In this document: piece after piece, positions 23,498 to 35,400 of the stretch
Position numbering within the stretch: the stretch's first letter is position 1
Layout of the letters: each line of letters starts with the position of its first letter
Source of the DNA: Undaria pinnatifida
Lineage: Eukaryota; Sar; Phaeophyceae; Laminariales; Alariaceae
Direction: 5' to 3'
Length of the DNA stretch: 64,000 bases
Assembly (NCBI GenBank): GCA_012845835.1
Contig: JABAKD010000029.1
Span: 9,824,731 to 9,888,730 of the forward strand
Notes under the pieces: model-generated
Database searches by the model: none
What the model was told of the DNA's origin: nothing
What the model saw: the letters and a program-made list of their open reading frames with translations, nothing else
Translations under genes and position numbers: made by a program

Positions 23498-26400
23498 CTC
23501 GCATTAACTCGCATAATCAAGTCCATGGTCACAGGACAGACTCCAGTCAACTCTGGAGCTGAGGAATACCCCAGGGAAAAAACACGAACAACTCAAGGTG
23601 GTACATGTGAAGAACACACACACGGCTTGTCCAGAAGCTCGCTGAGTGTAGATCCTCATACGTGTTGAGTCGGTTGAGTTGGAAAATACAAGGGATGGAA
23701 AAAACAATAAAATGAAGACACACAGACCACTGATAGGCACAATTTGCGAACCCCTATACTTGACCAATGCTATAATAGGACAAAAGCTTCCAGCTTCCTG
23801 CAGGTCGTTGGTCTGATTGGCCAAGGCTGCTCGTTTTTTTTTTGGGAAAACGCCCCCAAAACATGCTGGCGGGGCCGCACGACTGCCCCTGCAGACCTCG
23901 AGGCCCTCAAAGGGGTGGGGTTGGCGTGAGGGTCGGGTATACGGATGTAGGTTCAGGGTTAGGTTTGAGGTCGGGTTAGTTTGGGCCGAAGCTGATCGAT
24001 AAAGGCTGCCCTTCATTTTTTGGATAAACGCCACCAGAACACGCTGGCGGAGCCGCGCGACTGCCCCTCGAGATCTCGAACCCCTCGAAGGGTTGGGGTC
24101 AGGGGTTGGGATGAAGTTGGGGTTAGGGCTGGTGTAGGATTAAGCTTGGGGTCGGGTTAGTCTGGGCCGACGCTGATTACCAAACGCTGTTTTCGAAATA
24201 CGCCACAAGTACACGCCTGGCAGCCGCGCGACTGCCCTGCCTACCTTGAGCCCCTCGAAGGGTTGGGTTGGGGTATCCGTCGGGGTTACAGGTTTGGGCG
24301 GGATTAGTAGGCTGCGCCGACGTGCAAGATTAAAGTTGACCACCAACGACCTTGAGGAAATTCTTTTTTTCCCGGCCGTCCTGCATTTTGGGCGAGTCCA
24401 CTTATCGGCTTGCAGTATCAGAGTTGTCTTCCAATTGCCGGGGGAAGACGGGGCTCTTCCTGCAACCACGGCTCCACGGCTTTCCCAGACGGCTGCTGAG
24501 GGTGAAGCTCCTACGGGTATGAGCTGGAGAGTACAAGTTACGCGGCTGTTACTGTGTGGTACCTGTACATGGTAGCTACACTACAGCACAGGACACGCAC
24601 GAGCAAGAAACAGAAGTATGGCCCCAGGCTGGGTTTCTTGCGTGGGAGAGGGCGCGTTCTACGCTAGCTCCAGTATACTGGCCCCCAAAATCCGTGTTTT
24701 CCCGTCCTTTTTCTTTTATTTCCGTCCTATTCATTATCCTCGCTCTGCTCTCGCGCTCCCCTCTCCCAGTAGTAACCCAGATCCGGGGTCACATAGCGGG
24801 GCCTCCTCCCCCTCCCCACTGCGGTACGCCTCTTCATTTTTCATCGCGAGAATAGTTCAGCATTTTCTTCCCTCGTCGACTCGCGTCGAATTGTGCCTAC
24901 CCACGCTGCTAGGCGCTCTCCGTTTTTTTTGTATTTTTTTTTTCTCACACTTTTACTTTCCAGCTTCTGGACATGCCGTGGTCACAGGTGTCGTCCCTTT
25001 TTTCCCCCGGTTCTTGCCTTCAATTTTTATCGCGCACAGGGTTCAGCAATCCCGCTGCTCGTCGATTTTTCATCGAGTGTTGCTAACTCACGCTCTCGCG
25101 CTTTCCGCAAGTCAATTTTTGCACAAGAAAAAGTCCCAACGAATTTTTACGAGTATGCACTCGGCGGGGCTCGAACTCACGAAACTGACCTATACCAGGC
25201 TCGAGGATAACCTGATACGCCACCGGGGCGACCGGCTCTCCGTATATCTTGGCTTGGCTGACTTTTTTATTTCTTTCTCATTAGGTTCCCTGTGCTGCAG
25301 TATACAGTATACCTGGTATGCTTGTAGGCCGGTGCTGGTCATTGCCTGCTGTCGGTTTGCAATTTGAGAAAAACCTTCGCGCCATAAATACACACGAATA
25401 ACGGTGCGCATCGCACACATCACACCGGGCAGGGAGGGGGGAGGGGGGAGGGGAGAAAACATCCCTATTTGCGAGTACGAGAGACTCCGGGATCTGAATT
25501 ACTAGGACTGACCTACTCATACCAGAGACCGTGTTGTACCAGTACCGGTAAAGAAAGGTCTATTGCCAGGTATCTCGGACGATGCTTGGCCCACCAACTT
25601 CCCAAACCCTCTAGTAGTTCGCTGCCCTGTCTCACGGCCGGCGGGGTGGGTCGTGGGAGGGGGGGGGGGGGGGAGGGAGAAGGCGTTGCCCGCCCTACTA
25701 ATGGTATCATGCTGCGGTAAGTCCATAGCCCGAAGTCCGGCGCTCACAGGCGGTGTCATGTACCAGGCATACCAAGGGCGTTTTCAGTGTTTACCAGTAG
25801 TTTGTACCTGGTAGTGTTTAGCGTTCACTTGGTACTGATAGTATTTAGTGTTTTGTCTAATAATAATGATATCATACACACCAGTAGTATTATGATTGGG
25901 TTGTAGTTTTTCTGCGGGCACCCTAGTGCCTACCCGACAGTCGCGAAAACAACCAGGTTTGGTACTGTAGTGTATACAAATACTTGCGCTTCAATCATTC
26001 AATCGGTCGTACTCACAGCTGACTTTTTACAATTTTTGTAAAATACTTGCAGGCGTCTCCCCGACTTAGACCACCCTTGGCAGTGCCCTGGCTTCTCAGC
26101 CTACTCTCAATGCCAACGGGGATTTTTTTTTTTTATCGGTCCCATGTTTTTTTTTTTCTCCTCCTTGTGTGTGTGTGTGTGTGTGTTTTTAGCTTGTTTT
26201 TGCGCACACCACGAAGGAACAACGCAAGCTCCAATACCCACAGCAGTATCTACGCGTCGAAAGCACAGCAGAACAGCCTTCAATCGGCCATGCACAGAGC
26301 AGCACAAATCAAATATATATATCTGGTAGTACAGGAGTACGTCATACGTTCGTGTCGACCAGAATGCGGCAACGGCAAGCAGCCAAGAGCAAAAGTGTTG

Positions 26401-29400
26401 CCAAGATCCAACATTTATCGCACGAGTATGTTGTGTTTCCTTTTTTACTCTTGATTGCTGCGTTTTGAAAATCGCGCCATGAAGCCGCCAACTAATTTTT
26501 TTTTTCCAAGCACCGCTGACAGTTAGCCCTGTGATGGACCGCCGTCTAAGTAGACGTAATATACTGGTTTTATACTGGTTTTACCCTGTAGCGGGCATGA
26601 CCCCAAACAGTCGTCTCGTTGCTGACACTGCAACCACACTGCTGTGTGTGTTGTTAGAATCATTTTTCCATCCATCGACATCCAGCCCACTCGGTGACGG
26701 TGCCGATTCGTCTATGTGACGAAAGCTCTGTAAGTCACAAACTTCGCGATAGATCGATCGTACATACTTTTTTTTTTTTTTTTTTTTCTCAATCCTCCTG
26801 GAGATCCGGGTAAAAAAAGCTCAAGCTCCATACACTTGCGTTTGTGTACCAGTTTTTGTCCATCTGCGAAACGCAGACTTGGTGTTAACCTCGCCCCTTC
26901 GGTTTAATCAAAACTTTGGACTTGCCGGCCTTCTTCGGCCGAACCCTATGAGGGTTGGCCCAAGAAGGTGAGATAGCCACCCAGGAATCGACAACTCCTA
27001 TGTATATACTAATATAATATCAACTACTACAGTAAGATAGCACGTACATGAGGCATACTTGTGCGTGTGGCGTCCGGATTTGTTTCCCTGGACCATGTCG
27101 GCGGGGCTCTTGGCATTTCAAGTCTCGAGTTTGCACCTACAATCAATCATAGACCTCTTTCTGCTTCTTCGTCAAAATTTTCTCCGTGTCTTCTGCCTTC
27201 TGCCCGAGCGAGCGTAGCGGACAGCGAATGCCGCCGAAGGACCTTGTATACCCTACAAAACACCCATGGTACATTGGTCAGGCCTCAGGCGTAGGTCGCT
27301 TGTTCGCTGTCTACAGTCAGACAGGGATTGACTTCGTATTTTTTGTTTGACCAAATAGTATACTGTCGGATCAGTCGAAAATGGCCCTTTTGACCAACTC
27401 GGGCTTCTCTAAAAATTGATCGACTGAGCGATCCGACTCGCGAATCCAGCCGAACAGTGCCGTCTAGCTTTGGCGTCGGTGGGTATGTTAGTTATGGTTT
27501 CTGTGAATGTTTCTTCGTGACAGCGAAAATGTCCCACAGCTTTTGCGGCGATTGGGATTTTCTTCTGTGGCAGGGGGCCATGGGCACAATGAAAACAAGC
27601 GGCCGTTGTATCGCGCAGCTTGCAAATATGGGCATCGACCCTAAATTTATCGAACTCACAGCGGACGCATTTATATTATTTTTATAAAAGTAAGGGTCGT
27701 GCTGCTGGCTTCATGAGGTGGTGGCTAAGATGGGCAAGCCTCGTTAAGAAACTCGTGAGAGCACGAAGGGCGGTCAGATTCGATTGTTCGGGGAGCGTGC
27801 AAGGCCCAGCACTGCCGCTTTACCAATCATCGTTCAAGATAAGCACCGTCAAAAAGTGTGCGAAACTACGGGGGACCGGTTAATTGCCAATACCTACTTG
27901 ACGCGGACGCTCACATGCGTTGGGCTAGGGGGGGTGTTACAGTGGCGAGGAGCCTACGTACCGGGCCGTGGCCAGGATTCCCGTCACCGACGCTCTCAGG
28001 CGTCGGGCTGGGGGAGTCTTGAAGGGATTGGGCGCCGCAGAAACAATACATACACCGAGAAGGGCGGAGTGCCGGGTGTGGTGGTGGAGCGTGTTGGCGG
28101 CTCGCTTTGACGAGAAAGCAGTTATCTGAAGATGTGTGTTGGGTGGGAGCAAAATCACAGCGTGTCGGAGGCTCGCTTTGTCGAGAAGGCTGTAATTGGG
28201 GATGTGGTCCTGTGTCATTCAGTGTGACGTGTACGTCCCTTCCCCGGCGTTGGGAGAGTTATCCAAAGTCCTACCCTTTCGGTTGGTCTCGAGTGTTTTC
28301 TTCTGGAGTCCCATATCGATAGGATGCGGTATGTCCCTGCCCCCCGTGGCTACTGAGACTGTTGCCGGCGCGCGAACCCGCGCGTGTAGCCGCGTGTGTG
28401 AGCTGCTGTGTGCGAGAGCGTATGCTGGTGGGACTGGGGTGGTAGACTAGTGACTCGCTCCGCTCGAAACCACTTTGCGGTCTGCGTGTGTTAGTTGGAC
28501 AGCGCAGGTAAAATGGTGGCTCGCTTCTCTTGAAATCACTTGTCGGTCCGTGTGTGCTAGTGGGACTGCGCTGGTAAACTGGAGGCTCGCTCCGCTCGCC
28601 ATCACTTGTCGGTCCCTGTGTGCTAGTGGGACTGCGCAGCTGGTAGGTTGCTGGTGGAAGCAGCTCGAAAATGTTTTTGTACGATTTTTCAACAGTCGTC
28701 GATTCGACTGCATGCGTCATCAGTCGAATTTCCTGCGTCGATAACGTTTTTGAACCCAGCGCATGGATCATCCCATCACAAAAACACACGCACGCTCACA
28801 CACACCCATACCAGGGACCACACAGCAGTATCCTACAAAAACGCCGGCGCTGGCTTGGCTCCTATCACTGCTGCTGCTTCTCGCCGCAAGTCAGCGTGGC
28901 GCATTCCTATTCCCGCCCGCCAGCGGCGTGTATCATACAATTGCAGATGGCAGCAGCGCGCGGTATCGATGATATTTTGCTAACAGCACAGCTACGCTTG
29001 CTTGAGCGTTCGCGGCTCTCGGCTGAGTGCAACGCTACGAACAACGTATGTAGCTTTGGCGGCTCTGGGCCAAGTCCAACGCGACCAACCCGCTTGAACG
29101 AGAGCTCGTCGCCTGGTGAAGCACGCGTTGCTCGCGGAGAACGCACGAAGCACAGAGCTTCCAGCCGACTCTGACTGCCACACAGCAGTACTCCTTAACA
29201 CCAACTACCTCCAGGAAGAGCACCAAAACTATAAAATATACTCGACTGGCAATAAGAAGGCGAGTCTACGTAACTTATTACGTACCATGGTACGTATTAT
29301 CTTTCTTGTTTCGTTTTCTATTTCCCTAATTTTTCTCTGCTTTCTTCGTTATTATTATTATTATTATTTTTTCTTGTTGTCCTCTGATGTGTACAATATG

Positions 29401-32400
29401 TGTTTCAGCTGCGAGCCTTGAAAAGTATGTACCAGGTACCAGTTTGGGCCTGTTACGTACGTACGCTGACTTCCGATTCCACTTTTATGTTATTTTGGCG
29501 CATGTATGACTTGCTTCAGCTGTGAAATGCCCTGGTACCAGTTATGCGTAGACCACTTCCGGATTGCTTTGTTTTTTTCCCTGGGGTATTCTTGCGCTCC
29601 AGTGTGGCGGGGGCCTGTCCTGTGACCACGGACTTTGATTGCGAGTTGATGTGAGAGCAACAACTGCGAGAAGGAGACCCAGAGGAATTCTGTCGATACA
29701 AACTCATTCGGAACAGGCCTTTTCGACTCCTGGAACCGATTGTTGTATTGGAATTGGCCTTACAGCAGTGGTCCATCAGTATTGCGATAGCTTGCCCGAT
29801 GGCATTACCCGCTGTGTTGATCCCTGGGATATTCTTCCACGCGCAGAGTATTCGGTCGCCCCGGTGGTCTAGTGGTTTCCCTCGAATACTACTACTAGCG
29901 TTGGTCCTTGAGTTCGATTCCCCCACCGTGATGAGAGTTTGAATTTATTTGTAGAAGTGAAAAACAGAAAAGGATCAGCTGTTGAGAGCGCCTAGCAGCG
30001 TGGGTAGGCACAATTCAACGCGAGTCGACGAGGGAAGAAAATGCTGAACTATTAATATTATGAAAAATGAAAATACACTCCAGCTGTGAGATCGAAATAT
30101 TGTCGCGATGAAAAATGAGACGCGTACCGTATTGGGGAGGGTGGAGGAGGGCCCGCTATAGTGACCCCGGATCTGAGTTACTACTGAGAGGGAGCGCAAG
30201 AGCAGTGCGAGGATGATGGATGGGATGGAAAGAAAAAGAGTAACTGGAGCCTGTTCTGTGACCACGGACTTGCTTATGCGAGTTATTGTTCTCGCAACAA
30301 CCACAACAACCCGCGCTAAGGCCATTTCTTATACAGTCGGATTTGTCAGTCGAAAACGGCCTTTTTCGACTAAAGCCCAGATCGGGCTTTCTTACACAGT
30401 CGTAAAAGGCCTTTTTCGACTCAACTTTTTCGACTGAGAATTCCGACTGGCGGATCCAGTCGAAAAACTCGACTTTTTCGACTGGAGGATCCAGTCAAAA
30501 AACTCAGTCGAAAAAGTTTTACACGTGTTTTTTTAACCGATCGCATCGCTCATCCCACCACCAAACACGCACCCACACCGCCACACGGCCACATACCCAT
30601 ACCAGGTACCACACTGCAGTATCATATACAAGGCGCAGACGCTGGCTTGGCTATCTCTGCTGTTGCTTCTCGCAGCAAGTCAGCGTGACGCATTCCTAGT
30701 TCCGCTCGCCATCAGCGTGTATCCCGCGACGGCAGCAGCGCGCGGTCTCGATCCCATGCTGCCAACAACGGCTGCGCCTCCTGTAGCTTTGGCGGCTCTT
30801 GGCTGAGTGCAACTCCACGAACCTAGCTTTGGCGGCTTTCGGCTAAGCCCAAAGCCACCAACTCGCTGGGACGAAGGTTCGTCGAGCCGTTGCTCGCGGA
30901 GAAAGCGCGAAGCACAGAGCTGCCAACCGATTTCGCCTGCCGTACAGCAGTACTCCCTCACACCAACCGCCTCTAGGAAGAGCACAGAAACTATAAAATT
31001 AACTCGACTGACGATAAGAAGAAGGACCAGGAAGAATCCAGTCGAAAAAAAATCCAGTCGTAAAGGGCCGTTTTCGACTTGCGGAATCCGACTGTATAAG
31101 AAATGGCCTAAAGTAGCACTAAATTGGGATTGTGAGAACAACAACCACAACAACCCGCACTAAAGAAGCACTAAATTGGAACCCGGAACTATCCTGGTAG
31201 GGTATTATGTCTTATTTCAAGAGGTGGGTTGACGGCACTCTTGCCTCTTGACTGACGTGACAGACAGCCGTCAAGAAGGGAGCTCCACATACTAAAACTA
31301 GTATAATAGGTTCAAAGACGGCTGTCTTGACGCATGAAGACTAGACCGTCAACCGACATCTTTGGTGTTGATAGTGCGGTACGCTGCCGGACGAGGTCGT
31401 GCCATGGGATTTTCGCCGCTGTTTATGGGTGGCGGTTACGCGCTAGCTAACGCCGGACCACGAACGTATCTTCGTAATTGTATACTGGTATACATTTATT
31501 TGATGTAGGATGTAGGATATTGGATCTAGCATGGCCAGATGGCCAAATGTTACATCATGATAAGCGCACCTCAAGTAGCAGAATGGGTTGATATCGTGAT
31601 GTCACATCGTAGCATCGTCGCATTTTTGGATTCGAGAATCAAGCACCAGGATTGTTTTTTTCCGAGAAAATACGCAAGTACTCGCGTCGAATGCTGCTTG
31701 AGTATTCATCATAGAATATGCGGTCCAGCTTGAACGTAGTGCGCGTACCGGTATGGTAGCGTGTGGTACCGTGGTTGTTACCCGGAGGGCACCGTAAATT
31801 GTTGTTTCCAAATTAACTCTCCTCAATAGTCTAGAGTCCGTGGTCACACAAAGGTGCTGGAGCTGTAAGGAGTGGAGAGATCCGAAAAAAACATGATGGA
31901 ATAATAATTCGACCGGAAAACACTACGACTCTTTCCCACCTAAAACACGCGAGAAGAAGGTGCTGAAAATGCAAGCAATGTGCAAACTGAACTAACGTGG
32001 CCGCGGGTATCCACTCAACTACAGCATAGAGTCCACGCGTTCCCTCAAGTAACCAACTCGTGGCCACTGACTACAACTGTCGTTAACACAGAGGAACACG
32101 CCTGCCGTCAATATTGCTTGGGAGGTACCTGGTACCATGGTATCGAACGTATAGTATCGAATACGTCACGAGACGGTCAGTCAAGGGGAAACGTCCAGCG
32201 GTCAAGGGTGTCAAATCGATCTTTCCACAGTAAAAAAACTACTAGCTTGGCGTCAGTCACGGTGTGAAATTATTGGAAAGTTGCCGTCGGTCAAGGGGTC
32301 AAAGTGCCGTCTCCTGGCATCTTTGTGTGTTTAGTAATGTGGACCTTCAGACTTTTATTGCTGCATATGCCAGGCTACGTGATTTGAGCTTTTTGCGAAT

Positions 32401-35400
32401 CCCCTAGGCTCACGGCAGCAGTAGTTTCTGCCAGTCGGTTACCCACCAGCTTCCTAATAATCTACGGCGGTAGCTTCCCTTCTCTAGTACCTTCCGTGTC
32501 CAAGTTCAACCTTGCACGTAATGGCTCAGTCATTTTACGTATAAATGTGTCCCCGAGCCAGCACGCCTTCCATACATTCGAGAATAAGATTCGATACCGT
32601 TTCTCAAACTCCAGAGTTCCTACGTCCAATCCTCCTCATTTGTTCCCCGAAACCCGCGTGCAGTTTGAAAGTGTCATCATTGTTGTTCTCACATTAACTC
32701 GCATACTCAAGTCCGTGGTCACAGGACAGGCTCCAGTCACTCTGGAGCTGAGGAATACCCCAGGGAAAAAACACAAACAACCCAAGGTGGTACACGTATA
32801 ATATCACAGCTGATGCAATTCATGCCTCCACCAGAAATATATAAAAACTGAAATCGGGAGTCAGCCTACGATGTGCCAGGTCCATACTGGTGCATACGTC
32901 TCACTACTCGCGCCTGGAAAAAACGACTACCTGGTATACCGCTTGCCACCCAGAAAAGGCTACCACGTACCCGGAGTATATGTTACACGTAGTGCCTATT
33001 ACTACGCATACGCACGTCAGACGCAAGTCAATTGGAAAAAAGAAACAAAGAAAAGAAAAGAAGAGAAAGGACAGGAAAGAAAGTAAAAGAAAGCGAAAAA
33101 GGAAAGGAACGAAAACCATAGGATACCGCCACCAATAATGTTAAACCCCTTACACGCGCAACGTATTCACATATGATACCAGGAATAAAAACATTCCCTT
33201 TTGGGGTGTATCTTCCAATCGTTTGTTCGTTTACTCTGTGCGGTTAGGCCGGGCGATCGATGCGGACGGAAGCAGTGGGGGGGGCAGGGGTGGTGGTGGC
33301 GGTGGCAGCGGTGGCGGTGGCGGCGGTGGCGGCGGTGGCGGCAGCGGCGGAAGGCCGTTGCTAAATCGTCCCCCCAGCAACAACAGTATTGGCTCCATGA
33401 GCAGGGGCATGTCAGAGGTGAGGGAGGGACGGAGGGAGGAAGGGAGCGACACAGGCAGTCAAGGGGTGTTTGGCACAGGGAGGCGGTATTCGGTACAACG
33501 GAAGGGTATTCCGCACAGGGAGGGAGTGTAGAGAGGGAGAGAATGGGGTGTTCGCCCCAGCGAGGGGGTGTTTGACACAAAGGGGAGGTATGGGGATGTT
33601 CGACGCGGACACGCAGGGTGTGTTTTACTACTCCGAGTATATTGTTCTAAATACGTCAGCTGTGAGTTCGACGAATTTAAGGTCGATACTCCACTATGCA
33701 AGCTGCGCGATGCACCGGCCGCTCGTTTTAAAAGGTGTACTATTATTTTGAGTTTTTATGACCCCTCTGGATGTTGCGAGGGTGAACATGAACAACGAAG
33801 TGTCGTCCATCATAATAATGGTAGCAGCTATAAGTACATCATCCCAAGGAACTATCATCAGCTGTTGTGATGTCAGTGCTAATCGCAGCATATTAACAAC
33901 TCGAGTAGTAAATTATTGTCAAAAGCAATGACGGTCGTACCAACAATGTGTTCATCACGAATTTGACACAGGGAGGGGGTGTTCGACACGGGGATGAAGT
34001 GTCCGGCATAGGCAGGGGGTGATCGACACAGGGAGCGGGTGTTCGACACAGGGAGGGGTGTTCGACAAAGGGGGGTGCGGTGTTTGGCACAGAGAGTGGG
34101 TGTTAGACAAAGGTATCTGGCGTGTTTTCGTAGCCGTCTCTCGAGCGAGAGACCTCTTCAGTACGGTAATGGACCTAATGACGCGCCTCCCACGGCCGGG
34201 GTGTATGCGGTGCGAACTGAGCCTGCCATGCCCTGATCCGACCGGTCCTTCCTTCAAAATATAACCATCGCTCCCCCCCTCTCCTGTCTGTTTTCCCGCC
34301 TTTCCGATTGCTATTGATGACAACTGTCGCAGCCGGGTGGGTTTGGGGGGAAGGGGCTCTGTTCCTGTGTCTCCAGATCGTGCAGACTAGTATTGATTGT
34401 ATGGTAGCTGCTTGGATAATGACCAGGACAGGTAGCGAGATTAGAAGGCCGACAACTAAACGACTTCTTTGGCGTCCAAACAACCGATCTACCCTGTCAA
34501 TCAACCACTCTGCCAATCTGTCAATGCGGAATGATCAGCCAACCAGCCAGTCAGTCAATCAGTCGGTCGGTGAGTCATACTCCCAATCAATTGAACCACT
34601 CAGATGAAACCAGTAGGATTTACTGCGTATTCCAGCTGCAAACACGACCCTGCTCTATTACTCTAGTTCCCCAAGTACCACAGGCATATTTACGGAGTAG
34701 CCTGGCCTGGGAAAGTGAGCGCAGTTTCTTCGTGTGAGGGGATAGCCTGATCGTTTCTTTGCCTATTTGTTTTTCAGTTCGTAACCCCTTTAGAGCCCCC
34801 AAAATATGCCCCTATAGTAATTTCAAGTAAATTTCCGCCCAAAACGGGTTTCCAGCTGGGAAGGCGTTAATCTAGTGTATCACCGTAATTGTGCGAGTCA
34901 TCGCACAGGCCGGAGTCATCGCCCATGCCGGAGTCATCGCACCCCTGTTCGTTAATTTTTCAAGTTTGGAATCATTTAATTCATTTTCCGCACAGGGGTC
35001 GGAGTCATTGCACAGGGGTGCGATGACTCCGATATTGGTGCCACCTTCAAGCGTGAGGTTGCATGCTGTGGCGTGTGGCCTCAGGACAAAAATTGGTGCC
35101 ACGATCCGTTTTTCTAGTGGTTTGTAACCGGGGCTCACCGCTGTTTGTAGCAAGTGCACATCATTCATACATGAAAAAAAGTCTCGCTTTTGTTATTTTT
35201 TATTCGACGGTGATTTTTTAGTTACCCGTAATTCGCCGCTTTTGCTCTTTCCGCCGCTTTTTTGTCGGTTAGGTTTTTTGTGTTTTTGTGCTGTGTGCTC
35301 TGGGTGCGGTACGGACGAACCGCAGGAAGGCAGGCACACAGGCAGCAGTGCCTATCAGTTTCCACCCTAGGAGTGTGTTCCGTGTAGCACATGGTAGAGT

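Larger units (their letters stand above)
22556..33247 (+). other. Intron 1 of gene 2 (10.7 kb, transposon-filled)
   Basis: It starts GTGAGA and ends GCGGTTAG. It holds SINE copies in both orientations, a Harbinger-like element, a ~175-bp tandem repeat, R1 fragments and simple repeats listed separately. Remaining stretches (for example 25,240-27,580 and 31,170-32,680) show no gene or complete element. Confidence 0.6.

Noticed and set aside
23900-24320. GGGTTAG-rich stretch as a telomeric or interstitial telomere repeat
   Set aside because: The G-rich words are part of a ~175-bp tandem unit and do not form a regular short telomeric repeat.
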